In this document: positions 7,614 through 14,824 of the stretch, piece by piece | Layout: the number at the start of each line of letters is the position of its first letter | Numbering within the stretch: position 1 is the first letter of the stretch | NCBI GenBank assembly: GCA_039679375.1 | Contig: JBDKVA010000052.1 | Coordinates: 1-23,660, forward strand | DNA from: JBDKVA01 sp039679375 | GTDB lineage: Bacteria; Bacillota; Clostridia; Acetivibrionales; DTU013 | Reading direction: 5' to 3' | DNA: 23,660 nt | The notes under the pieces: model-generated | What the model was told of the DNA's origin: nothing | The model's input: the letters and a program-made list of their open reading frames with translations, nothing else | Databases searched by the model: none | Program-made: the position numbers and the translations under genes

Positions 7614-8444
7614 TTATGCCTTTCCTGCGCTTCCCAATACCTGCATGAAGTGCTTTGCCATATCACTGTATCCTTTTGACATGACCGGGAACAGATTATA
7701 GATCCTGTTACCTGCCATCCCATCCGTAACAGCCGCGTTATATGCGCTCCGGTACAAATCATTGACGATATTGACCTTGCTGATGCCGGCCCTGCAGGTC
7801 TTTGCCAGATTTTCATCCCCGGTGCCTGAACCCCCGTGAAGTGCTAAAGGAACATGAATTTTCTGCGCCAGTTCCTCCAGCAGATCAAATCTCAACTTTG
7901 GTTGACCTTTGTATACCCCGTGCGCCGTGCCGATTGCTACCGCCAGACAGTCAACACCTGTCTGCGCGACAAACCGGACTGCCTCCTCCGGGACAGTGAG
8001 CGCGGATGAGCCATCCACCGTGTAATTGTCTCCAAACCCTACATGTCCGAGCTCCGCCTCTACTTCCACATCCACTGCATGGGCAATCCTTACGATATCC
8101 CCGACCTGGGCGGCATTTTCATCGTAAGGAAGCTGGGAGCGGTCCGCCATAATGGTATTGAAGCCCGCCCGGATACCTGTTAAGGCCGAATCAAAGGTTG
8201 CTGTGTGATCCAGAACGGTTGCAACCGGAACGCTTGACCTGATAGACAGATCCGTAATCATCCTTCCGAAATAATTCATATCCCTGTTGCCCTTATCCAT
8301 GCAAAGAATGATCAGCGGAGACCTCATTTCCTCAGCAGCGTCCATGCAGGCACGGAACGTCAGCTCATCGATCGCACCAAGCGCCGGTACACCGTACGCC
8401 CCCAGCTTTGCATGCCCTAAAATTTCCGACATTTTTACAAGCAT
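7614..8444 (-). CDS. Class II ketose-bisphosphate aldolase (FbaA/GatY/KbaY/SorG-like)
   Basis: Zinc-dependent aldolase that cleaves a ketose bisphosphate to dihydroxyacetone phosphate and an aldehyde. 276 residues, normal for the family. Visible sites: catalytic D79 and zinc ligand H80 (VLDHT), the E129/E131 region (VEAELGHVGFGD), H175 (AIGTAHGVYKG) and H203 (LHGGSG). Two usually conserved spots differ: IMADRS (100-103) where IDGS is common, and KVNIVND (223-229) where a Thr is usual after KVN(I/V)xT. These may point to a different sugar stereochemistry than fructose-1,6-bisphosphate. Position after the dehydrogenase parallels sorG in the Lactobacillus casei sorbose operon. The exact substrate is not determinable here. 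Confidence 0.88.
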   Translation of the reverse strand: MLVKMSEILGHAKLGAYGVPALGAIDELTFRACMDAAEEMRSPLIILCMDKGNRDMNYFGRMITDLSIRSSVPVATVLDHTATFDSALTGIRAGFNTIMADRSQLPYDENAAQVGDIVRIAHAVDVEVEAELGHVGFGDNYTVDGSSALTVPEEAVRFVAQTGVDCLAVAIGTAHGVYKGQPKLRFDLLEELAQKIHVPLALHGGSGTGDENLAKTCRAGISKVNIVNDLYRSAYNAAVTDGMAGNRIYNLFPVMSKGYSDMAKHFMQVLGSAGKA

Positions 8445-8464
8445 AATGTTCTACCTCAAGCCTT

Positions 8465-9511
8465 CTAGAATTTTATTATGATGCGATAGGTATCCGGTTT
8501 GATTGCCGCCTCGAATGCCCTGTCAGCCTGTGTATATTCGAAAACGCCCGATATGAGCTTTTCCGGGTTGACAATATTTTTAGTCAATAATTTTACCGCT
8601 ATATCGAATGAATGAACACTTGGACTGACAGCGCCTGTAATAACCGCTTCCGAATTATGGAGCCAGTTGGCGCTTACTTTTATCGGTTCATCCGGATGCT
8701 GCGAGCTGTACATGACACAGCGCCCCATTTTGCCCGTCATTTGCACCGCCTGTTCGGCTACTGCCGAAATCGGCGTTGTATTAAATACGACTTCGGCTCC
8801 TCTTCCATCTGTTAAATTCTTTATAGCCCGGACAGGGTCCGTTTGCATCGGATCAATCGCAATATCGCAGCCCAGTTCGTCTGCGAGCTTCCTGCGCTGC
8901 TCGTCCGGCTCGCTCATTATAGTCCTTGCACCTCTTAGTTTTGCACACATCAGATGAAGCATGCCCATAATGCCTCCGCCAATGATTACAACATCGTCGC
9001 CAAATTGCGGATTTCCCTTTTCAAAGCTATTCACTACGCATGCTACAGGCTCAGTCAATGTGGCTTTCTCAAGTGACATACCATCAGGCAGCAGCCAGAC
9101 CTGTGAAGGATCCACAGTGACAAACTGCCCCAGACCGCCCAAACCTGAAACTCCCGGCTCGGTAACCAGCTGCCGGTTTGTTTCCACACAGAGGTTTTCC
9201 TGGCCATGGCGGCAATAGTAGCAAGTCCCGCATTTGTATATGATCCTTGCCGCAACCTTCGTGCCAATCCTGTATTTTTCCGGATTGACATTGCTGCCGA
9301 TCTGCGCGATCTCTCCTGCGATTTCATGTCCGCCTACAAACGGCATGGACACTTTCGAAACATTTTTATATACTCTTTGCTCATAAGTGCATAGCGCACA
9401 TGCTTTCATTTTTATAAGGATCTGTTCCGGCTTAGGTATTGGTTTTGTCATTTCGATTATTTCTATTTTTCTTTCTCCGGTCACAGCTACTGCTTTCATT
9501 TTTTCGCTCAT
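8465..9511 (-). CDS. Zinc-dependent medium-chain dehydrogenase, polyol/sugar-phosphate type
   Basis: NAD(P)-dependent oxidoreductase of the zinc MDR family, 348 residues. Catalytic zinc ligands are C41 (ACALCTYEQ) and H62-E63 (GGHEIAGE), with E154 near them. The structural zinc lobe is intact: C94, C97, C100, C108. The Rossmann loop GGGIMG is at 178-183 and is followed by an acidic E201, which favours NAD(H). In related operons the MDR enzyme is galactitol-1-phosphate dehydrogenase (GatD) or L-sorbose-1-phosphate reductase (SorE). Here the neighbours are a mannose-family PTS and a class II aldolase, so a sugar-phosphate or polyol-phosphate substrate is inferred. It is separated from the EIID gene by a 210-bp block of palindromes. 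Confidence 0.87.
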   Translation of the reverse strand: MSEKMKAVAVTGERKIEIIEMTKPIPKPEQILIKMKACALCTYEQRVYKNVSKVSMPFVGGHEIAGEIAQIGSNVNPEKYRIGTKVAARIIYKCGTCYYCRHGQENLCVETNRQLVTEPGVSGLGGLGQFVTVDPSQVWLLPDGMSLEKATLTEPVACVVNSFEKGNPQFGDDVVIIGGGIMGMLHLMCAKLRGARTIMSEPDEQRRKLADELGCDIAIDPMQTDPVRAIKNLTDGRGAEVVFNTTPISAVAEQAVQMTGKMGRCVMYSSQHPDEPIKVSANWLHNSEAVITGAVSPSVHSFDIAVKLLTKNIVNPEKLISGVFEYTQADRAFEAAIKPDTYRIIIKF

Positions 9512-9545
9512 ATCAATACCCTTTCCACCTTTTTTAATACAATCC

Positions 9546-9662
9546 GGTACTATAGCGAAAACTTCATTGTTTTTTCGGCATTCCGCGCCTTGTATAAATA
9601 ATCGCGAAAGCTTTAACGCGTTATTTATGCAAGGATATTTTATTGGTTTTCGCTATAGTACC
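9546..9662. repeat. 117-bp near-palindromic element with perfect 17-bp terminal inverted repeats
   Basis: The ends are GGTACTATAGCGAAAAC (9546-9562) and its exact complement (9646-9662). Inside, 9588-9606 pairs with 9617-9634 (CCTTGTATAAATAA against TTATTTATGCAAGG, plus CGCG arms), centred on the palindrome AAAGCTTT (9607-9614). It lies between EIID and the dehydrogenase gene. No target-site duplication was seen. It could be a MITE-like insertion or a functional RNA hairpin in the operon message. Confidence 0.75.
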
Positions 9663-9695
9663 AAATATGGTGCTGATATTGTCAGCACCATATTT
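9663..9695. terminator. Perfect 14-bp hairpin after the EIID gene
   Basis: AAATATGGTGCTGA, 5-base loop, and its exact complement, 26 bp after the EIID stop. On the minus-strand RNA the stem ends in AUAUUU but no longer U-run follows, so it may be a weak or partial terminator or a 3'-end stabiliser that lowers expression of the genes downstream. Confidence 0.45.
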
Positions 9696-9721
9696 AGTTG
9701 AAACAACTATAAAATAATGCC

Positions 9722-10579
9722 TTAGAAAATTCCGACCAGGCCGCCTATAATTGCAACTGCTACGATAAGCAGGATAACCTTGACTGAAGATACACCCTTC
9801 TTAAGCAGCCAATAACAGCCCATGGTCAATCCCAAAGCCAGCATACCCGGCATGATCTTATCGAACAGTTCAGTCTGCAGTACAAATATTTTGCCTTCAG
9901 CCTGTTCTATTTGAATAGCGGTTTTTACGGATACATAATTAGCAACCAGGCCGCCAATAACTGCATTACCGATAATTCCGGCTCCGGTGATCACTTTTTT
10001 AATGACGCCGTTTTCCATCATCTCAAGGATCTTCTCACTGCCCTTATTGTATCCGAGTTGCAATAGCCAATATCCAACACCGTAATATAATGCGAAGAAT
10101 ATGATTGAGTAGAGGATAGGTGCTATAACGTTGCCTTCAATAGCCAAACCGATGAAGAATACGATCAGCAGCGGTATGGCAACGCCCTGCCATAATGGGT
10201 CGCCGACACCGGCCAGAGGTCCCATTAATCCTGTCTTGATGGAAGTGAAAGCATCATCGTCCAGGTCCGCTCCCTTTTTCTTCTGCTCTTCCATTGCTGC
10301 AACAAGGCCAATAATAGCCGAACCGAATGCATTTTCGGTATTGATGAACTGTACGTGGCGCTTCATGGCCCTCTTTCTTTCTTCCGGATCGTCCTTGTAC
10401 AATCTCTTGATTACCGATGACATGGAATGCAGGAAGCCGACGCCCTGCATACGTTCATAATTGTAGCACGACTGGAAATAATACATCCAGTTGAGCCAGG
10501 CAGTCATCAAATCTTTTTTTGTCAGCAAAGATTCACTCTTTTTAGCCGCAACTTTATTATTCACTACTTGACTAGGCAT
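9722..10579 (-). CDS. PTS mannose/fructose/sorbose family EIID component
   Basis: Membrane component that forms the sugar channel together with EIIC. 285 residues, typical of the family. The N-terminal soluble part has LTKKDLMTAWLNWMYYFQSC and the conserved GVGFLHSM, followed by NTENAFGSAIIGLVAAMEE and the LMGPLAGVGDPLWQG signature; the C-terminal third has several membrane helices ending GGLVGIF. The start ATG overlaps the EIIC stop by 8 bases. A 14-bp hairpin and a larger palindromic element follow the stop codon. No unusual residues were noticed. Confidence 0.95.
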   Translation of the reverse strand: MPSQVVNNKVAAKKSESLLTKKDLMTAWLNWMYYFQSCYNYERMQGVGFLHSMSSVIKRLYKDDPEERKRAMKRHVQFINTENAFGSAIIGLVAAMEEQKKKGADLDDDAFTSIKTGLMGPLAGVGDPLWQGVAIPLLIVFFIGLAIEGNVIAPILYSIIFFALYYGVGYWLLQLGYNKGSEKILEMMENGVIKKVITGAGIIGNAVIGGLVANYVSVKTAIQIEQAEGKIFVLQTELFDKIMPGMLALGLTMGCYWLLKKGVSSVKVILLIVAVAIIGGLVGIF

Positions 10580-11333
10580 TCATTACACCTCCTTCTTTTC
10601 CTTTCAACTGCATATAAATAACCGTTATGCAAAGGGAAATGAGGCTCAGCGGTAATATGGAAACTCCAAAATAAGCAGCGAGCAGGAATCCCAGGAAGAA
10701 GAATATCCTTGCCTCTCCTTTGAAAATGGCTATGAGAGTCATACCGATTCCGACTGCCGGCAGCATACCGCCAATAATGCCAAGGATTCTTAGAACATTC
10801 CCGCCTAATGCATTGATTCCATCCTGTATATATGCGCCGCCGAAATAAGCCGCCAGGAAACATGGAATGAATGTCATTGCAAATACGACCAGCTGGGGAA
10901 GCAGGATATTTACAATCCAGACTTTTTCGGGTTTCCCCTCGTCTGCATATTTTTCTGCTATAGGTACAAATGCAGTGTTAATGGTCATATGTCCAACCCA
11001 TACAATTGCGCCAAGAAGTCCAAGGGGAACTGCGATAGCCAGTGCAGCCTCCGCTTCAATACCTCCGGTAATTGCAAGTGCTGTACCCAATATTCCTGCT
11101 AAAGACATGTCGCTCGGCATCGATCCGCCTGCACTGATAAAACCGATGTACATAAGGTTGATTGTCGCACCGATTACCGTACCTGTCACTGGATCACCCA
11201 AAATCAGTCCTACAACGAATCCTCCTACCAACGGCCGGTACAATATTGCATAGTTGCCCATACCGCCGAAAGGCCACGGACTGTTTGACAAATAGTAACA
11301 AAGACCGATTAATATTGCTTGGAATACACTCAT
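10572..11333 (-). CDS. PTS mannose/fructose/sorbose family EIIC component
   Basis: Polytopic membrane permease component of the mannose-class PTS, 253 residues. It begins with a membrane segment (FQAILIGLCYYL) and contains the characteristic PLVGGFVVGLILGDPVTG and GATINLMYIGFISAGGSMPSD blocks, followed by more helices ending in a short charged tail. The gene begins 12 bases after the EIIB stop and overlaps EIID by 8 bases. Its product pairs with EIID; the substrate cannot be read from sequence (known members carry mannose, fructose, sorbose, N-acetylgalactosamine, gluconate-type sugars and others). Confidence 0.95.
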   Translation of the reverse strand: MSVFQAILIGLCYYLSNSPWPFGGMGNYAILYRPLVGGFVVGLILGDPVTGTVIGATINLMYIGFISAGGSMPSDMSLAGILGTALAITGGIEAEAALAIAVPLGLLGAIVWVGHMTINTAFVPIAEKYADEGKPEKVWIVNILLPQLVVFAMTFIPCFLAAYFGGAYIQDGINALGGNVLRILGIIGGMLPAVGIGMTLIAIFKGEARIFFFLGFLLAAYFGVSILPLSLISLCITVIYMQLKGKEGGVMNA

Positions 11334-11345
11334 GTCTGACCTCCC

Positions 11346-11822
11346 CTATAAATATTTTTTTACATCCTCCGCTTTTTCACTGGGAACCAACTGGTATAGC
11401 ATCGATACGCCTTTTCCCAGTATTCGCCTGATTGACTCTACCTCCTTTGGACTGGCAGAGACATTTTTATTAAACCTATTCCTCCCTTCTTTTGCACCCA
11501 TTCCGCCAAGAATAACCTTATCAATCGAAATTCCGCCGTCGATCAATGCTTCCATGACCTCAGGCACTTTGGTCAGAATGATAATATATTCTCCAGCTGC
11601 TGGTGTTTCCTTTAGAAAATTGACCGCATTATCCATGGTCAATATATCTACGGAAATACCCGGCGGCGCTGCTGCTTTCAGCAATCTCTGCATAAAAGTA
11701 TCCTTTGTCAAAAGATCATCGACAATAACGATCCTGTTGGCATTTGTCTGCTTTACCCATGCAGTTACAATCTGCCCATGGATAAGGCGGTCGTCAATCC
11801 TGGCCAATACAACATTCCTCAT
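11346..11822 (-). CDS. PTS mannose/fructose/sorbose family EIIB component
   Basis: Cytosolic protein that passes phosphate from EIIA to the incoming sugar. 158 residues from the ATG at 11822 (a TTG one codon earlier is possible). The phosphorylated histidine is H15 in RIDDRLIHGQIVTAWV. GGMGAKEGR and LYQLVPSE are typical of the family's C-terminal half. The ATG shares one base with the EIIA stop (TGATG), with GAGGAG before it, so the two are translationally coupled. EIIA and EIIB are separate polypeptides here, unlike the fused ManX of E. coli. Confidence 0.94.
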   Translation of the reverse strand: MRNVVLARIDDRLIHGQIVTAWVKQTNANRIVIVDDLLTKDTFMQRLLKAAAPPGISVDILTMDNAVNFLKETPAAGEYIIILTKVPEVMEALIDGGISIDKVILGGMGAKEGRNRFNKNVSASPKEVESIRRILGKGVSMLYQLVPSEKAEDVKKYL

Positions 11823-12223
11823 CAACTCATCTCCTCAAAGTATTTATTGACATCAATGACTGTATCCTTTGCCTTTTTAAGTACATCCCTGCATATCTCT
11901 TCCGCACTGCTGGAATCCCTGCTCATCAATATTTCCAGCAGGATCGGAAGATTGATTCCCGTAAGGTGATGGAAGGAATAGTGCTGCATTAATGAAACGA
12001 CTGCATTGAAGGGGCTGCCCGAAAACATATCCGTCAATACAAGCACCTCTCCATTTTTTTGTGCTTCTTCAATAGCTTTTGATACTTCCTCCCTTAACTG
12101 GTCTACGCTATCTCCCAAATGCAATCCGAAAACGCAAATATGATCCTGTTCGCCGGCAATAAGCTGTGCGCTTTCGAGCATGGTTTTTGCATAATACCCA
12201 TGAGATACCATAATGATTTCCAT
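11822..12223 (-). CDS. PTS mannose/fructose/sorbose family EIIA component
   Basis: Cytosolic phosphotransfer protein receiving phosphate from HPr. 133 residues from the ATG at 12223, with GGAGG about 10 bases upstream; a TTG immediately before it (12226) is an alternative. The active histidine is H8 in MVSHGYYAK. VLTDMFSGSPFNAV matches the EIIA-Man nucleotide-fold motif, and GINLPILLEIL is the conserved C-terminal helix start. It follows the regulator by 32 bases and overlaps EIIB by one base. Regulation is expected from the TGTACA sites at the operon promoter. Confidence 0.93.
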   Translation of the reverse strand: MEIIMVSHGYYAKTMLESAQLIAGEQDHICVFGLHLGDSVDQLREEVSKAIEEAQKNGEVLVLTDMFSGSPFNAVVSLMQHYSFHHLTGINLPILLEILMSRDSSSAEEICRDVLKKAKDTVIDVNKYFEEMS

Positions 12224-12255
12224 CAATGAAATGCCTCCATTTAGTTGTTCAAATG

Positions 12256-13188
12256 TTATAGCTTTTCCAAAATCAATCTTGCTGTGACACTATCGGTAAC
12301 AAGTATGTTAAAAAAACCGTTCCGTGCTGCCGCAATGATGCCATCCACCTTTGCCGCCCCGCCTGCCAGGCATATTACCTTATTGATATCGCTGAGCCTT
12401 TGTATCGGGAATGAAACCTGTTCATAATCCGGTTTTAAGTTAAATACTGTTCCATCCGTATAGAAGAATTGCGATAATATATCTCCCAGGGTATTGGTGC
12501 TTGCTATAATTTCCTCATACTTCCGGGATAATTCGCTAAGGAGGAATTCACCAACTTTTGGAGGGACTCCGAGACCTATTATTGCTGCGTCAAGGTTATC
12601 CCAATACTGTTGTATTTTTATGTAACGTTCCTTTTCTACCTGTGCCAGCTCCGTATTGTTTTCCCTGATGGCAGGAATATTGGTATAGTAACTTTCCGCG
12701 CCGAATTTTTCGGCAAAGCGGTCAACAATCGTATTGATCTGAAGATACGGATTGTTTTCCCCTGAAATCCCTATGAGCGGCACAAATGTGATACCTTCAC
12801 AATCATCGCAGTAAGAAAGCTGCAGTGAGGTTTGATACATTGTAAAACCCCACCCTATTCCAACATTTTTACAGTCCTGAAGCAATGCCGGAAGTTGTTT
12901 GGATGCAGCAGTCGCAATATTCATGGAATTTTTTTTGTTGATTTGCCTGGTTTCCGTCGGTGCAAGCGCAATGATCACATCTTTCAGCCTGAGTTTATCC
13001 TGCAGCATGCGCCTCGTCTTTGAAATGTGCAGTTCTTCCGGCAGTGCCACTCTTATGTCAACTATTCCCGACTCTCTTGCTTTCTCTAATAATCTTGAAA
13101 TATGAGGTCTTGATATGTGCTCTTTTTGTGCAATTTCGTTTTGTGAGAGATTATCCTCGTAATAATATTTCGCTATTCGGTACAGCAT
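12256..13188 (-). CDS. SorC/DeoR-type sugar-binding transcriptional regulator
   Basis: Local regulator of the PTS operon, 310 residues. The N-terminal helix-turn-helix is at about residues 13-40 (NLSQNEIAQKEHISRPHISRLLEKA), followed by the SorC sugar-phosphate-binding domain (PF04198 type), with the conserved GIGWG near 118 and IIGLGVPP near 200. SorC-family proteins respond to phosphorylated sugars and can repress or activate. It is the first gene of the run, so it likely controls its own transcription. An in-frame TAA lies upstream with no earlier start in between, which fixes the ATG at 13188. The ribosome binding site is weak: a CAGGAT is too far upstream. Confidence 0.9.
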   Translation of the reverse strand: MLYRIAKYYYEDNLSQNEIAQKEHISRPHISRLLEKARESGIVDIRVALPEELHISKTRRMLQDKLRLKDVIIALAPTETRQINKKNSMNIATAASKQLPALLQDCKNVGIGWGFTMYQTSLQLSYCDDCEGITFVPLIGISGENNPYLQINTIVDRFAEKFGAESYYTNIPAIRENNTELAQVEKERYIKIQQYWDNLDAAIIGLGVPPKVGEFLLSELSRKYEEIIASTNTLGDILSQFFYTDGTVFNLKPDYEQVSFPIQRLSDINKVICLAGGAAKVDGIIAAARNGFFNILVTDSVTARLILEKL

Positions 13189-13238
13189 CGTGTAATCTGT
13201 ATTATCCTGCGTATGAACACCCCATTTCTTTTACGAAT

Positions 13239-13339
13239 TGTACATGCGTTCAGCACATTTGTTCACCGATTACATGTACATTATAATATAGTAATTGATT
13301 AATGGTCAACCAATTTACAGACGAATGTACAAATGTACA
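13239..13339. promoter_or_regulatory. Four TGTACA palindromes around the PTS operon promoter (candidate operators)
   Basis: TGTACA occurs at 13239-13244, 13275-13280, 13326-13331 and 13334-13339, three of them in the longer form ATGTACA and two as ATGTACAT or its reverse. They lie just downstream of, next to, and upstream of the promoter at 13280-13309. They fit an operator set for the adjacent SorC-type regulator; binding is inferred. Confidence 0.5.
13280..13309 (-). promoter_or_regulatory. Sigma-A promoter of the regulator-PTS operon
   Basis: TTGACC (13304-13309), 18 bp, TATAAT (13280-13285) on the minus strand, about 90 bp upstream of the regulator's ATG. A TGTACA palindrome overlaps the edge of the -10. 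Confidence 0.75.
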
Positions 13340-13402
13340 TTAAGTTTTATAATAATCTGGATACAGGTAATTAGGTAATTGTGTAAAAGTCGTTCTTTTA
13401 TC

Positions 13403-13431
13403 TTGAATAAGAACTTATGTTCGTGTATAAT
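13403..13431 (+). promoter_or_regulatory. Sigma-A promoter of the AlkX-like gene
   Basis: TTGAAT (13403-13408), 17 bp, TATAAT (13426-13431), about 55 bp before the ATG at 13487. The spacer contains the LexA-type box at 13411-13422. Confidence 0.75.
13411..13422. promoter_or_regulatory. Candidate LexA (SOS) box inside the promoter spacer
   Basis: GAACTTATGTTC followed by G fits the Firmicutes LexA/DinR consensus CGAACRNRYGTTCG at all fixed positions except the first C; of the internal RNRY letters one differs. It lies exactly between the -35 and -10, where a bound repressor would block RNA polymerase. LexA control is inferred from this match and from the DNA-repair nature of the gene downstream. 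Confidence 0.6.
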
Positions 13432-13486
13432 ACATCAGTATAAAGAGTAGTTTTAGCCGGTATATTACGGCAGATCGGCGGTAAGG

Positions 13487-14719
13487 ATGGGTACTTACGA
13501 AATAACCAAAGAGCAGGCGCGCATATTCATGCTTTCCTACCACGCCCTTTCAGGCCGGGCACATCCAAAAGGGAAAGAAGCCATATTGGCCTATATCAGC
13601 CGGGTCGGCTGCATACAGTTCGATCCGCTGAATATTGTCGGACACAATCAGGAGCTTGTATTGCAGTCAAGAATTGACGGTTTCAAACCTTCCATGCTGC
13701 AGGAACTGCTTTATAAGGACCGGCTGCTTATGGACGGCTGGGATAAGCAGATGTCCATCTATCATACCGGCGATTGGCCGTATTTTAACCGCTATCGGGC
13801 AAACAACCTCGAGAGGCTTGGAAATAAAGAAAGGCCGGTAGTGCCCTATCTACCCCTTATACGAAAAGAAATAAAAGAGCGGGGTCCGCTTTCTTCAATA
13901 GAGCTTGAATTCGACCAGGCCGTCGACTGGCCCTGGGGACCGACGCGTGTATCCAGAGCCGCGCTGGAAAGTATGTATTTGTGGGGAGAATTGATCATCC
14001 ACCATAAAGTAAATACCAGAAAGGTATATGATTTTGCGGAGCGGCACCTGCCTAAAGAGCTATTGGAGCTTCAGGACCCCAACGAAACCTTTGAACAATA
14101 CCGGGATTGGCGTATTCTCCGGAGAATCGGCGGCATTGGCCTTTTATGGGCAAAAGCCGGCGACGCCTGGCTTGAAATACCGGAAACAGGGACTCCCCAG
14201 CGTATGGAAAGTATTCAAAGGCTGCTGGCATCCGGCAGGCTTGCCGAGGTGCGCGTTGAAGGAATAACAGCGCCGCTTTACATGAGAAGTGAGTTTCTGC
14301 CGCTGCTGCAGGAACCGGCCACCCCCTCATCTTCCCCAGGTGCACGCATTCTGGCTCCTCTTGACAATTTGCTCTGGGATCGCCGCCTTATAAAGGAACT
14401 GTTCAACTTCGATTACCGATGGGAGGTATATAAGCCGCAGCAGGAAAGGACTTACGGCTATTATGTGCTGCCCGTGATCTATGGCGATCGGTTTGTGGCA
14501 CGTTTTGAACCCGGTTTTGACAAAAAGACCGGTACGTTTATGATCAAAAACTGGTGGTGGGAAAAAGATATTCAAAATACTAAGAATCAACCGTCAAAGG
14601 CCATGCAGCGGGAGTTGGCCAAGTGCTTCAGGCGTTTTGCAGCATACCTTAACGCAAAGAAAATCGTACCCGGTGAAAACCTGGAAAACACCGTCACAAG
14701 CTGGCTCAACAAAATTTAA
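13487..14719 (+). CDS. YcaQ/AlkX-family winged-helix DNA glycosylase (HTH_42)
   Basis: 410-residue protein of the winged-helix HTH_42 superfamily, whose members YcaQ (AlkX) of E. coli and AlkZ of Streptomyces remove bulky N7-alkylated bases and unhook interstrand crosslinks. The catalytic QxD motif of the YcaQ branch is present as Q44-F-D46 (GCIQFDPLNIVGHN). Other family blocks are visible: DRLLMDGWDKQMSIY, RILAPLDNLLWDRRLIKELF, and RTYGYYVLPVIYGDRFVARFEP. Length matches YcaQ (about 400). The ATG has only a weak ribosome binding site (AAGG directly against it). The gene is divergent from the PTS operon and has its own promoter with a LexA-type box. Enzyme family confidence is high; the actual lesion repaired is inferred. 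Confidence 0.88.
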   Translation: MGTYEITKEQARIFMLSYHALSGRAHPKGKEAILAYISRVGCIQFDPLNIVGHNQELVLQSRIDGFKPSMLQELLYKDRLLMDGWDKQMSIYHTGDWPYFNRYRANNLERLGNKERPVVPYLPLIRKEIKERGPLSSIELEFDQAVDWPWGPTRVSRAALESMYLWGELIIHHKVNTRKVYDFAERHLPKELLELQDPNETFEQYRDWRILRRIGGIGLLWAKAGDAWLEIPETGTPQRMESIQRLLASGRLAEVRVEGITAPLYMRSEFLPLLQEPATPSSSPGARILAPLDNLLWDRRLIKELFNFDYRWEVYKPQQERTYGYYVLPVIYGDRFVARFEPGFDKKTGTFMIKNWWWEKDIQNTKNQPSKAMQRELAKCFRRFAAYLNAKKIVPGENLENTVTSWLNKI

Positions 14720-14771
14720 ATAGCATCTTTCAACATTTTTCATCAATTATCGCCCATAATTCAGAATGCAA

Positions 14772-14807
14772 CTGCCAGTGCCCGCTATGAACTGCATAGC
14801 ACTGCAG
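14772..14807. terminator. Weak hairpin between converging genes
   Basis: CTGCCAGTGC (14772-14781) pairs with GCACTGCAG (14799-14807) with one bulge, in the 105-bp gap after the AlkX-like gene. There is no T-run, so terminator function is uncertain. Confidence 0.3.
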
Positions 14808-14824
14808 CTACATCAACTAATATG

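Noticed and set aside
9546..9695. Riboswitch or T-box between EIID and the dehydrogenase
   Set aside because: The region is explained by simple long inverted repeats; no conserved riboswitch core or T-box sequence was seen.
11332..11850. Plus-strand reading frame of 172 codons
   Set aside because: Antisense to the EIIB gene, which carries the active-site histidine and family motifs; no supporting start signals.
13231..13340. CRISPR-like or iteron array
   Set aside because: TGTACA copies are irregularly spaced and only 6-8 bp long; operators fit better.
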